Positions 1 through 8,538 of a DNA stretch of 64,000 nucleotides are shown here, piece by piece. Source of the stretch: Eubacteriaceae bacterium (GTDB taxonomy: Bacteria > Bacillota > Clostridia > Oscillospirales > Acutalibacteraceae); the NCBI GenBank assembly GCA_021770095.1, contig JAETRQ010000001.1, positions 224,930 to 288,929 on the forward strand. The letters run 5' to 3'. The first letter of the stretch is position 1. Each line of letters starts with the position of its first letter. Both the position numbers and the translations under genes were made by a program. The notes beneath the pieces are model-generated. The model saw only the letters and a program-made list of their open reading frames with translations, was not told where the DNA came from and ran no database searches.

Positions 1-503
1 CTGTATTTTACTTCCTGTTTGGCGAACTGAATTATTTTTCTGACTTTTGCATCACTCATATTATACATTTTTGCAATTTCTTTGCTGGTATAACCGAATA
101 TATAAGTGAGATAGAGGAAATTTTTATGTTTCTCATCCAAACTGTCAATTACCATTTTCAGTTCCGTACAATCAAATTCATCAAAATCTTCAATTGCAAT
201 CTCATCATCGCTCAATTCTTCTTCTCTTGCAGAAAGCCTGGCAAAACTTCTGAATTTATCAACCGCTTTACCTTCACTGATTACAGATATAAAACATTTT
301 GTTTTTGGGGAGTCGACTTCTTCAATCTTCTCCATATTCTGAGCAATATGAAGAAAAACATCCTGAACACATTCCTCAACATCTTCATGGCTGCTTAACT
401 TTTGGTTTACGATATATAATACAAGGCTAAGATATTGGTCATAAATTTCCTGAAACTTTAACTTATCCTCCTCTTTATCAATCAAATCTAAAAATGCTAC
501 CAT
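1..503 (-). CDS. RNA polymerase sigma factor, ECF/sigma-70 family (partial, runs off the window start)
   Basis: This frame is absent from the ORF track because its stop lies outside the window. It opens at ATG 503 behind a GGGTGG ribosome binding site and gives 167 complete codons. Residues about 15-60 resemble sigma region 2 (YDQYLSLVLYIV, then EDVEECVQDVFLHI). Residues about 115-165 resemble region 4, with a helix-turn-helix (GYTSKEIAKMYNMSDAKVRKII). Proteins of this kind direct RNA polymerase to a small regulon. No anti-sigma gene is visible on this side. An inverted repeat with TTGACA half-sites lies upstream and could be part of its promoter. The family call is firm; the regulon is unknown. 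Confidence 0.85.
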   Translation of the reverse strand, partial: MVAFLDLIDKEEDKLKFQEIYDQYLSLVLYIVNQKLSSHEDVEECVQDVFLHIAQNMEKIEEVDSPKTKCFISVISEGKAVDKFRSFARLSAREEELSDDEIAIEDFDEFDCTELKMVIDSLDEKHKNFLYLTYIFGYTSKEIAKMYNMSDAKVRKIIQFAKQEVKY

Positions 504-545
504 AATACCACCCAATTATCTGATTAAATAAAATGTTATATATAA

Positions 546-573
546 GTTGACATATAATAACTTTTTTGTCAAC
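546..573. promoter_or_regulatory. Inverted repeat GTTGACA-N14-TGTCAAC upstream of the sigma gene
   Basis: Perfect 7-bp arms separated by 14 bp lie between the sigma factor and the divergent glycosyltransferase. Each arm contains TTGACA, so it could be an operator or part of divergent -35 elements. No well-placed -10 was found for either direction. The rest of 504-739 is AT-rich and holds no convincing gene. Confidence 0.35.
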
Positions 574-739
574 ACTTTTTGGCAAAAAATGGAAAAATTA
601 GACAAAAGGCAAAAAATATCGACCTGAATAATTCTATTAAAACAATAAAACACAGTTGCAAATTTGTTGCGAATATAAATCACTATCATAATATAAATTG
701 AAGAAAAGCAAATAAACACTTGTGAAAGGTTATAAGAAT

Positions 740-1822
740 ATGGCTGAAATCAGTTTATGTATGATTGTTAAGGATGAAGAAAAAGTGCTTGCTCGCTGTC
801 TTGAAAGTATAAAAGATGCTGTTGACGAAATCATAATTGTTGACACAGGCAGCACCGACAGCACCAAATCCATTGCACTTAAGTATACACAAAAGGTATA
901 TGACTTCAAATGGATTGATGATTTCTCAGCAGCACGCAATTATTCATTTTCAAAAGCAGAAAAAGACTATATTATGTGGCTGGACGCCGATGATGTAATT
1001 ACCATCAAAAACAAAGAAAAATTAATCGAACTCAAAAGTAAAATGAAAAACTTCGATACAATTATGATGCTGTATAACACCGCATTTGATGAAAACGGGA
1101 ACGCAGTTTTTTCCTATTACAGAGAACGAATAGTCAGCAGACTGTCTGCACCCTGTTGGAAAGGACGTGTACACGAAGTAATTGAATGTACAGGTAAAAC
1201 ACTTTACAGCGACATTGCAATAAATCATCAGTCCATTAAAGAAACATACAGCAACAGGAATCTCAAAATCTATGAAAAACAGATTGATGAAGGCAAAATA
1301 TTACAGCCGCGGGATATGTTTTATTACGGCAGAGAATTATACTATAACAAACAATACGAGCGCTCTGTTGAAGTTCTTTTATCATTTTTGAGAAACAAAT
1401 ATGCCTGGATAGAAAATAAAATAGAAGCCTGCAAAATACTGTCATATTGTTATGCAGAAACAAAAAACACAGAAAAAGCATTAACCATATTATTTCAATC
1501 ATTCATATATGACTCTCCACGTGCAGAAATATGCTGCATTATCGGTAGTTTATTTATGGAAAAAGAAGAATATAGAAATGCAATTTATTGGTTTGAAACA
1601 GCATTGAATATTCCGCAGAATATAGAAAAAGGTGCTTTTACAAATTTTGATGCTTACGGTTATCTGCCCAGCATACAATTATGTGTTTGTTATGACAAAT
1701 TGGGTAATCATACCAAAGCAGAAGAATATAATACAAAAGCAGGAACATACCGACCGAATTCTCCGGCATATTTGCAAAACAAAAAGTATTTCCGTTCACT
1801 TCACAACAACCAAACATTTTGA
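740..1822 (+). CDS. Family 2 (GT-A fold) glycosyltransferase with C-terminal TPR-like region
   Basis: The N-terminal half has the hallmarks of an inverting GT2 enzyme: CMIVKDEE near residue 7, DTGSTD at 35-40 and the DxD-type metal/sugar-nucleotide motif WLDADD at 80-85. Residues about 190-350 are helical with TPR-like periodicity, as in SunS-type and other protein-modifying glycosyltransferases. There is no signal peptide, so it acts in the cytoplasm. The ORF track starts at GTG 722. I prefer ATG 740, which follows AAAGG and begins with the typical MAEISLCMIVKDEE. The next gene downstream, 55 bp away, encodes a Thr-rich collagen-like protein. The likely role is O-glycosylation of that protein, as proposed for glycosyltransferases beside bclA genes; this is inferred from position only. 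Confidence 0.85.
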   Translation: MAEISLCMIVKDEEKVLARCLESIKDAVDEIIIVDTGSTDSTKSIALKYTQKVYDFKWIDDFSAARNYSFSKAEKDYIMWLDADDVITIKNKEKLIELKSKMKNFDTIMMLYNTAFDENGNAVFSYYRERIVSRLSAPCWKGRVHEVIECTGKTLYSDIAINHQSIKETYSNRNLKIYEKQIDEGKILQPRDMFYYGRELYYNKQYERSVEVLLSFLRNKYAWIENKIEACKILSYCYAETKNTEKALTILFQSFIYDSPRAEICCIIGSLFMEKEEYRNAIYWFETALNIPQNIEKGAFTNFDAYGYLPSIQLCVCYDKLGNHTKAEEYNTKAGTYRPNSPAYLQNKKYFRSLHNNQTF

Positions 1823-1877
1823 ATAGATTATATTAAGATGTATTACTACATCTATCATTCTGTTTAGGAGATTAATT

Positions 1878-3248
1878 ATGAGTTTGAATACAAATATTTA
1901 TAATTGCAGGGACAACACAGATGAGTGCTGTACAAATAGAATTTGCTGTTGTCCCTGCAGTATTGTTGGAGCAACCGGTCCTACCGGACCTACTGGTCCG
2001 ACTGGTCCTACAGGCCCATCAAGCGGAACGCCCGGACCTACCGGTGCGACTGGTCCTACCGGTCCAACAGGTATAACCGGACCAACCGGTCCTATCGGAG
2101 CAACGGGTCCAACTGGAGCTAATGGAATCACCGGTCCTACCGGCCCTATTGGTCCAACTGGGGCTAATGGAATTACAGGTCCGACAGGGAACACAGGTCC
2201 TACCGGCCCTACTGGTTCTACCGGCCCAATGGGTGCAACCGGTCCGACTGGTGCTAATGGCATAACAGGTCCTACCGGACCTACCGGCGCAACAGGTGCA
2301 ACAGGCGCTAACGGCGTAACAGGCCCTACCGGACCTACTGGTCCAACAGGTGCAACTGGTAATAATGGTGTTACAGGCCCTACTGGACCAACGGGTTCAA
2401 ACGGCGAGGCCGGTCCTATTGGCCCTACTGGTCCTACTGGTGCTAACGGTGTAACCGGTCCTACCGGTCCGACTGGCCCAACGGGTGCTAACGGTGTAAC
2501 CGGTCCTACCGGTCCTACTGGCGCGACGGGTCCAAACGGTGAGGCCGGTCCTATTGGTCCTACCGGTCCAACGGGTGCTAACGGTGTAACCGGTCCTACC
2601 GGACCTACTGGACCTACTGGTGCAGCCGGTAGTAATGGCGTAACAGGCCCTACCGGTCCGACTGGTCCAACTGGTGCAACAGGCAATAATGGCGTAACAG
2701 GCCCTACCGGTCCGACTGGTCCAACTGGTGCAACAGGCAATAATGGCGTAACAGGCCCTACCGGTCCGACTGGCCCAACTGGTGCTACCGGTGCAACAGG
2801 TCCTACCGGCCCAACCGGCCCTGAAAACGGATTAGATGCTTATGGCGGAGTATACAGCACTGCACCGCAAACATTGAATCTTACTATTGGCGGAACAACA
2901 CAAATTCCTATGGCTTCCCAGATGCCGGCAAAAGATGTAACCTATACACCTGCGAACAGCATAACCATAACGGAGGCCGGCACTTATGAAATCAATTATT
3001 CCAGCACACTGTCAGCAGCTGTGGGTACAACCGTAACACTTGCTGTGCGCCGTAATACTGTTAACATTCCGAGTACGGTTATTTCCCGCGTTCTTTCAGT
3101 AGGTGTCGGATCATTGTACAGTGGCAGCACAATCATCACACTGAATGCAGGCGATGTTATTGACATGGCTCTATCCGCACTGCTTGCTGTCGGTATAACC
3201 CTTGGAAGCGGTGTTAACGCAACATTGACCGTAAAAAAACTGAACTGA
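1878..3248 (+). CDS. Collagen-like Gly-X-Thr repeat surface protein (BclA-like)
   Basis: 456 aa. The protein has a short N-terminal part with a Cys cluster (residues about 15-27, [11 protein letters not shown]). About 285 residues of Gly-X-Y triplets follow, dominated by GPT, GAT, GNT and ANG, with longer higher-order repeats ([16 protein letters not shown]). The C-terminal domain of about 140 residues is beta-rich and resembles the BclA/C1q-like trimerisation head (from [10 protein letters not shown] to the end). Thr in the Y position is the usual O-glycan acceptor in Bacillus and Clostridium exosporium or filament proteins. A clear AGGAGA site precedes ATG 1878. There is no classical signal peptide, as in other BclA-like proteins that are assembled from the mother cell. 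The upstream glycosyltransferase is the likely modifier. The long reverse-strand ORF (PVGPVG) is only the mirror of this repeat. Confidence 0.9.
   Translation: MSLNTNIYNCRDNTDECCTNRICCCPCSIVGATGPTGPTGPTGPTGPSSGTPGPTGATGPTGPTGITGPTGPIGATGPTGANGITGPTGPIGPTGANGITGPTGNTGPTGPTGSTGPMGATGPTGANGITGPTGPTGATGATGANGVTGPTGPTGPTGATGNNGVTGPTGPTGSNGEAGPIGPTGPTGANGVTGPTGPTGPTGANGVTGPTGPTGATGPNGEAGPIGPTGPTGANGVTGPTGPTGPTGAAGSNGVTGPTGPTGPTGATGNNGVTGPTGPTGPTGATGNNGVTGPTGPTGPTGATGATGPTGPTGPENGLDAYGGVYSTAPQTLNLTIGGTTQIPMASQMPAKDVTYTPANSITITEAGTYEINYSSTLSAAVGTTVTLAVRRNTVNIPSTVISRVLSVGVGSLYSGSTIITLNAGDVIDMALSALLAVGITLGSGVNATLTVKKLN
2005..2820 (+). repeat. Nested DNA repeats encoding the Gly-X-Thr collagen region
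   Basis: Nine-base GGTCCTACC/GGTCCAACN units are arranged in longer blocks. Near-identical copies include GCAACAGGCAATAATGGCGT at about 2675 and 2729. The array is likely to vary in length by slippage or recombination. The boundaries given are approximate. Confidence 0.8.
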
Positions 3249-3275
3249 ATTATTCCAATAAAATGATGTAAAAAA

Positions 3276-3305
3276 GAACCGTTTCAGTTAATACTGAGAC
3301 GGTTC
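3276..3305. terminator. Convergent hairpin terminator GAACCGTTTCAG/CTGAGACGGTTC
   Basis: A 12-bp stem with a TTAATA loop is followed by AAAATTTTTCTC on the plus strand. It serves the collagen-like gene. It also overlaps the last codons of the convergent AraC gene, whose stop codon lies in the loop. Confidence 0.8.
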
Positions 3306-3965
3306 AAAATTTTTCTCTTTTTTCTTTTCTCTGAAGGTTTTTCCATAATACTTTTTTAATAATCTTTGAGTCTGCCTCTCACACAATCCGATTTTTTTGG
3401 ATAATTGAGTGAGCGTTAATTCAGAATTATATAAAAATGCCTGTTCAATCAAAATAAAACGTCTGTCATCCAAATTATCATCAAATGCGAAATCATTAAA
3501 TTCAGGCGGTAATAACAGTCTTATAATATCAGCCAGCAATTTTAAAACCAATCCGCTGACAGCACTTTTATAATCAGCCTTTTTATTTTTGAATTCAGAC
3601 AATACAGCCTTGGCATATGTATTATCAACATCTTTATAATAGCAAAAATGTGTTTCCAGGAAAGTGGAGGAAATTGCATTTGATTTATCAGGATTTGTAC
3701 ATTGCAGCATAATAAAAACATCACGGACAGGATTATTCTGATCTGCACTCTGAGCATGATAAACATTCGGACCGGTAATAAAAAAATCACCACCTGAAAG
3801 TTCATATCTTGTTGTGTCTGTAACAAGCCAACCCCTGCCGTCAAGAATAAAGTGCAGTTCGTAACTGTCTTTTGAATGTGCGTGACGCGGTATATCTTCA
3901 CCAAGGATTCCGCCTCCGACATCCGTAATATTAAATAATACATTGTTCCATAAAATATTTATCAT
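3288..3965 (-). CDS. AraC-family regulator lacking the second helix-turn-helix
   Basis: 225 aa. Residues about 20-95 form a cupin-type sensor domain (HAHSKDSYELHFIL, YELSGGDFFITGPN). Residues about 165-210 contain the first AraC HTH (LTLTQLSKKIGLCERQTQRLLKKYYGKTF). A standard AraC DNA-binding domain continues for some 40-50 more residues with a second HTH. Here the protein ends with a short, low-complexity KKKEKNFEPSQY tail inside the convergent terminator. There is no room for the missing part because the collagen-like gene occupies the DNA. The gene is divergent from the GH95-like lipoprotein, its probable target. It may be a truncated, altered or dead regulator. Confidence 0.8.
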   Translation of the reverse strand: MINILWNNVLFNITDVGGGILGEDIPRHAHSKDSYELHFILDGRGWLVTDTTRYELSGGDFFITGPNVYHAQSADQNNPVRDVFIMLQCTNPDKSNAISSTFLETHFCYYKDVDNTYAKAVLSEFKNKKADYKSAVSGLVLKLLADIIRLLLPPEFNDFAFDDNLDDRRFILIEQAFLYNSELTLTQLSKKIGLCERQTQRLLKKYYGKTFREKKKEKNFEPSQY

Positions 3966-3997
3966 AATCTGTCACCACAAAAACGATAACACAAATA

Positions 3998-4022
3998 CGA
4001 CATTTTTTCAACCATAATGTCG
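3998..4022. promoter_or_regulatory. Inverted repeat CGACATT-N11-AATGTCG in the AraC/GH95 divergent region
   Basis: Perfect 7-bp arms sit midway between the divergent starts. A TATAAT lies just downstream on the plus strand (about 4041-4046). This is a candidate operator for the lipoprotein gene or the adjacent regulator. No experiment or homologous site is known to me. Confidence 0.4.
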
Positions 4023-4067
4023 CATTATTGCATTTATATTATGTTATAATTTTTTTGAGGTGACAGT

Positions 4068-6755
4068 ATGAATTATTTTAAAAAAGCATTATGTATTATT
4101 TTATGTACCGTATTTATTTTCACTCTTTCTGCATGCAGCGGTAATCAGCCAAACAATTCGGAAATTGAAAATTTATTTGCAGATACAACAAAAATATCAT
4201 ACAGTACAAAGTATACTCCCCTTTCTGCTAAAAAGAAAAACAGCACAAAAAAGTGGAGACAGGGAATGGTATCCGGCAATGGACTGCAAGGCTTTGTTGA
4301 AAGCGGTTCACCATATTCGGACACATTCATATTTCAGAATATGCATTTTATTATGCCCAATGAAAATGTCAGAAACTGTCCTGTGACTTTTGATGAACTT
4401 GAAACAGTTAAACAGTCAATCGTCAAACAGGAAGATATTGTTGACAATGCAAATTATGATGATGTATACCGTTATCATCCGGGAGGACAATTAAGAATTG
4501 AACTGGATGGAAAAGGTGAAAAGAATTATATCCGATATACGGATTATGAATCATCACAGGTTGGCGTCAGATATGAAAACCAAGACGGTATATGGGAACG
4601 AAAATCTTTCACATCCATGGCAGACGGTGTTGTTATCACAAAACTCTCATCATCAAGTACAGGTGCAAAAATAAATGCCGCACTTTCATTTGACGATATT
4701 TCATCAATGGCTAATTTTGGTGACAGTGATGAAGTTCATTTAAAATACAAAAAAATTGTCAGTGATAATGCCGATACGCTTTCCATAATTGCACATTATC
4801 CTGATTATGAAAACAGTGAATTAAAAAACGGCGGATATGCAACTGCTACATATATAGTGACCGACGGCACAAAAGAGAAAATTGAACTTGATAAAAACAT
4901 GGATGAAAGTCAGTTCACAGAGAGCCGCAATGAAGGCATAAAAATCAGTGATGCTGACAGTCTGTATCTTATCACAATCTCAGACAGAGATTACGATATG
5001 GGAAAATATGATGATTTTGACAACCAAACTGAATTTGCGTTGATTGAAAAGTTAACAAACAAATTAAAAGGAGTTGCTGACAAATACACAGATGACGCAA
5101 CATTCGATTATGACTCGGCACTGAACAACCATCTTGCAATTTATCAGCCGCAGTTTGATGCTGTTACACTGACTTTAGATGATGATGATGTAAATATCAA
5201 TTCAAATGAAAGTCTCCTAAAATCACAAAAAGGCAAAAAAGAAATTAATTCTGCCCTTGCACAAAGAACATATTATGCCGGCAGATATGCATACCTTTGC
5301 TGCAGCGGATATTCAACAAGCAGACTTTACGGTATGTGGACAGGGGAATGGAATACCGGCTGGGGCAGCAAATATACAATGGATGCGAATGTAAATCTGC
5401 AGACATCCTCTATGAATACAGGTAATATGAAGCGTTCCCCTATCGGCTATACATATTTCATACTGCGTCAGCTTCCTGACTGGGAAGAAAATGCATATGC
5501 AACTCATGGATTCACCGATGCAATACAAGCACCTGTCAATACAGATGGTGACAAGGCAGTAATAACCGAAACCTGCTATCCTTATCCGTTCAGATATTGG
5601 AATGCCGGAACCTCATGGATGATACAGCCATTATATGAAACCCTGCAATGTTACGGAAATATCAGCATACCGCTGAGTGACGAATTTGATTTGGGCAAAT
5701 TGAAATCTGTGCTTTCTCCAACCCAGACAGACTTAACTGACGAGCAAATACAATCCATTAAAGACAAAGGCTGCCTTCAATTACAGGAAGATATACTTCT
5801 GCCCCTTCTCATTAAATCGGCTAATTATTGGGAACAAATAATGACAACCGAATATTTCACTGACAGCAATGGATATATAAAATATGAACAAGGCAAAACC
5901 GAACTCAATGAGGGAGAAAGTTATTGCATACTGCCAAGTTATTCTCCTGAAAACAATCCGGCAAATTATCCAAGTCCGTCAGTAGCCAACAGTGCAATAG
6001 ATATAGCAGCATGCAAAGATAACCTGAATATGCTGATTGATGTTGTTACAAACATGGATTCCGATGCTGATGTAAGTAAATGGCAAAATCTTCTTGACAA
6101 TCTTCCGCCTTATCAATATGACGAAAGCGGTGCTATAAAAGAATGGGCAGCGGCAGGTTTTGAAGAAAACAATGAACACAGACACCTGAGCCATCTGTAC
6201 TGCGTATGGCCGCTGTTTGAAACACAAAACAATCCTGACTTAACCAAAGCGTGCATTCAGGCAATTGATAATCGTGAAAGTGAAAATGAAGCAAGTCATG
6301 CACTGGTTCACCGTTCACTAATTGCAGCAAGACTGAAAGACAGAGACAGTCTTACAGACGCACTTACAAAACTTATGAATCATAAAATAAGATATGATTC
6401 ACTGATGACAAATCACGATTATGACCAAAGCAGTTGCTACTGCACAGATTTTGCAATCGGATACCTTGGAATCATCAATGAGAGCCTTGTTTATTCAAAT
6501 ACAGGTGAAATTGAAATATTGCCGGCACTGCCAAACAGCGGTTTTAACAAAGGAAAAATCACAGGAATCAAGGCACGCACACAGGCAACAGTCAACTCAC
6601 TTGAATGGGATATTGAATCAAAAACAGCAACAGTTGAGATAACATCTGATATTGAACAGACAATAAAAGTTTCTTCTCCGCTTTCAGATAATGAACAACA
6701 ACTGAAATTCAGTGCAGGCGAAACAAAAACAATTACTTTTGAACTGAACAAATAA
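4068..6755 (+). CDS. GH95-like alpha-L-fucosidase/glycosidase lipoprotein
   Basis: 895 aa, exported: a basic start, a hydrophobic stretch and a lipobox (LSACS, Cys at about 23) predict a lipoprotein on the outer face of the membrane. Residues about 55-330 resemble the GH65N/GH95 N-terminal beta-sandwich (QGMVSGNGLQGFVESG). The central part carries the GH95 signature as LYGMWTGEWNTGWGSKYTMDANVNLQ at about 425-450, followed by the (alpha/alpha)6 barrel with HRHLSHLYCVWP near 700. A C-terminal beta domain ends the protein. GH95 enzymes cleave alpha-1,2-fucose or galactose from glycans. The usual NExNYWP-type segment reads NVNLQTSSM here, so catalysis and specificity may differ. ATG 4068 follows GAGGTGA. 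The gene stands alone and is divergent from an AraC gene. Confidence 0.8.
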   Translation: MNYFKKALCIILCTVFIFTLSACSGNQPNNSEIENLFADTTKISYSTKYTPLSAKKKNSTKKWRQGMVSGNGLQGFVESGSPYSDTFIFQNMHFIMPNENVRNCPVTFDELETVKQSIVKQEDIVDNANYDDVYRYHPGGQLRIELDGKGEKNYIRYTDYESSQVGVRYENQDGIWERKSFTSMADGVVITKLSSSSTGAKINAALSFDDISSMANFGDSDEVHLKYKKIVSDNADTLSIIAHYPDYENSELKNGGYATATYIVTDGTKEKIELDKNMDESQFTESRNEGIKISDADSLYLITISDRDYDMGKYDDFDNQTEFALIEKLTNKLKGVADKYTDDATFDYDSALNNHLAIYQPQFDAVTLTLDDDDVNINSNESLLKSQKGKKEINSALAQRTYYAGRYAYLCCSGYSTSRLYGMWTGEWNTGWGSKYTMDANVNLQTSSMNTGNMKRSPIGYTYFILRQLPDWEENAYATHGFTDAIQAPVNTDGDKAVITETCYPYPFRYWNAGTSWMIQPLYETLQCYGNISIPLSDEFDLGKLKSVLSPTQTDLTDEQIQSIKDKGCLQLQEDILLPLLIKSANYWEQIMTTEYFTDSNGYIKYEQGKTELNEGESYCILPSYSPENNPANYPSPSVANSAIDIAACKDNLNMLIDVVTNMDSDADVSKWQNLLDNLPPYQYDESGAIKEWAAAGFEENNEHRHLSHLYCVWPLFETQNNPDLTKACIQAIDNRESENEASHALVHRSLIAARLKDRDSLTDALTKLMNHKIRYDSLMTNHDYDQSSCYCTDFAIGYLGIINESLVYSNTGEIEILPALPNSGFNKGKITGIKARTQATVNSLEWDIESKTATVEITSDIEQTIKVSSPLSDNEQQLKFSAGETKTITFELNK

Positions 6756-6771
6756 AATATTATTTTCAAAC

Positions 6772-6804
6772 AAAAATCAGAGTGTTTAAAACACTCTGAT
6801 TTTT
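6772..6804. terminator. Bidirectional terminator AAAATCAGAGTGTTT/AAACACTCTGATTTT
   Basis: A 15-bp stem flanked by A and T runs separates the lipoprotein gene from the convergent histidine kinase operon. Confidence 0.9.
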
Positions 6805-6807
6805 ATC

Positions 6808-7695
6808 TTATTTGAATAATATACAAATACGCAATATCTCTTTACTATAATCAACGGAAATACTGCCGTTCATTTTTTCAGTAAGACTTTTTGAAATGGA
6901 TAGACCGAGACCGGTGGATTTTTCTGCATTTTCAACCGTATAAAACCGATTCAGAAGTTTTGCACTTTGGATTTTATCCAGTTTCGATGCATGATTTGAA
7001 AATACAATTTCACCATTTTTTGATAATGAGATGGATAGATCGCCGTCACTGTATTTGATTGCATTGCTGATTATGTTACTGAAAATCCGCAACAACGCAT
7101 TTTTATCAAGAGAACGCACAACTTTATTTTCACAAATCGAAATTTCAGGATGAATACCTGATTTTTTCAATTCTGTATAAAAGGAAGAAATACTCTCTTC
7201 AAGCACACTGTTCACAACTATATCTTCGCATTTTATATTATCAATTGTGGATGTGACAACAGAATACCTGAATAATTCCTCAGTCAATTGTTTCATTGCC
7301 AAAGTACGATTCTTTATTACATCAAGATATTTGATGAGTGTATCCGACTTATCCTCCTGCTCTATTAAATCGAGATAACCGCATATAGCAGTCAGAGGCG
7401 TCCTCAAATCATGTGATATATTTGTTACAGCCTCTTTCACTTCCATATCACCCTGCTGGAATTTTCTGCGTTCATTACACAATTCTTTCAACTGATGATT
7501 TATGTCATTTGCAAGTCTGCACATATGACTGTCATGGCATGATATATCAATAAGCGTATTGGTATCGGTTGAAAGGCGGTTTGTCAATGCACTGCAAATT
7601 TCATCAGCGGATTTTTGCAGAAGATATACTTTTACTGACAAAACAATAATGGCCGCAATCAGTATTGCAATTACAACAAACAACCAGACAATCAT
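6808..7695 (-). CDS. Sensor histidine kinase (two-component system)
   Basis: 295 aa. One N-terminal membrane helix (about 3-26) is followed by a short linker. A HisKA dimerisation domain carries the H-box NISHDLRTPLTAICGYLD (His at about 95). An HATPase_c domain has the N-box NIISNAIKYSDG and a G-box TGLGLSISKSL. There is no extracellular sensor domain. Such small intramembrane-sensing kinases usually work with an ABC transporter that does the sensing. The gene is last in the unit response regulator, ATPase, permease, kinase, 9 bp after the permease stop. It should phosphorylate the response regulator encoded at 9539-10246. Confidence 0.9.
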   Translation of the reverse strand: MIVWLFVVIAILIAAIIVLSVKVYLLQKSADEICSALTNRLSTDTNTLIDISCHDSHMCRLANDINHQLKELCNERRKFQQGDMEVKEAVTNISHDLRTPLTAICGYLDLIEQEDKSDTLIKYLDVIKNRTLAMKQLTEELFRYSVVTSTIDNIKCEDIVVNSVLEESISSFYTELKKSGIHPEISICENKVVRSLDKNALLRIFSNIISNAIKYSDGDLSISLSKNGEIVFSNHASKLDKIQSAKLLNRFYTVENAEKSTGLGLSISKSLTEKMNGSISVDYSKEILRICILFK

Positions 7696-7704
7696 AAATA
7701 CACC

Positions 7705-8538
7705 TTACTTCAAATCTTTTTTACGAAAAGCGAAAACACCCGCACTAGTAACAATGAATGTAACAATAAATGAATAAATAATATTTAAAGGGAATCGTAT
7801 TTCATTGTTCGCCAAAAGAACACTCTGTCCTGTCGGCAGGAAATTGACAAGCCATTCATCCACTTTTCTTTCCCACCCGGATACATAAGCAGGATTTGCT
7901 ATTTCAGGGCCAAATTCCACCTGACCGTCAGCACTCATAGACACAAATTCACGTGTGAACTCAGGTTCCTGAAGCACATTGTACAACGAACTTGAAATCA
8001 TCAAGAGCAAAATACTAATCACAATAGATATAACTACTGTGATAGCTTTGTTGGTCGAAAGCATACTTATCATCGTCAGAATTGCAGTGAGTGCAACAGT
8101 TATAAAGAGACCGGTTAATAAGTATGCAATAAAATCACCTGCCGTACCCTGCCACATACCAAAATAGCAAATACCTACGCCGGAACCAAGCAACATCGCT
8201 ATATAAATCAGGAAAGTCCCTGACATACACACGGCAAAATTTGAAAGATAAATACTGCTGCGGCTGTGACCAATCATAATTTTATTTCTTATTGTGCCAT
8301 CACTGTATTCAGTCCCTAAAAACAAAGATATAAATACGGAATAAAAAAAGCCTATCATCGGCAGCAAATTGAAATAAACATCATTAAGTCTGCTTATGTT
8401 ATTGACAGAATCAGGATCAGAATGCTGCCCATTATTAATCATGGAAAATACAGATAATACAAACATGGCAGCAGCAACAATCCATAACGCTTTATCCCTT
8501 TTGAGACGGGAAAGATTTGCAAATATCAGTTTACTCAT
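7705..8538 (-). CDS. ABC-2 type transporter permease
   Basis: 277 aa with about six predicted membrane helices. These include an N-terminal anchor after KRDKALWIVAAAMFVLSV, four central hydrophobic segments between residues 55 and 185, and one near the C-terminus. A longer outward loop with charged residues (EFTREFVSMSADGQVEFGPE) precedes the last helix. The layout matches ABC-2 permeases of lantibiotic-immunity or antibiotic-export systems. It overlaps the ATPase gene by 8 bp, so the two are translationally coupled and form one exporter. The substrate is unknown; peptide antibiotics are likely from the two-component context. Confidence 0.85.
   Translation of the reverse strand: MSKLIFANLSRLKRDKALWIVAAAMFVLSVFSMINNGQHSDPDSVNNISRLNDVYFNLLPMIGFFYSVFISLFLGTEYSDGTIRNKIMIGHSRSSIYLSNFAVCMSGTFLIYIAMLLGSGVGICYFGMWQGTAGDFIAYLLTGLFITVALTAILTMISMLSTNKAITVVISIVISILLLMISSSLYNVLQEPEFTREFVSMSADGQVEFGPEIANPAYVSGWERKVDEWLVNFLPTGQSVLLANNEIRFPLNIIYSFIVTFIVTSAGVFAFRKKDLK

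Noticed and set aside
516-719. 67-aa minus-strand ORF between the sigma factor and glycosyltransferase genes
   Set aside because: AT-rich, no ribosome binding site, and it overlaps the likely promoter region of the sigma gene.
1898-2740. 280-aa minus-strand ORF rich in Pro-Val-Gly
   Set aside because: It is the exact mirror of the collagen repeat; its periodic composition keeps the reverse frame open.
2005-2820. Repeat array that could be mistaken for a CRISPR
   Set aside because: The repeats are contiguous coding triplets in frame with a collagen-like protein, with no spacers of constant length.
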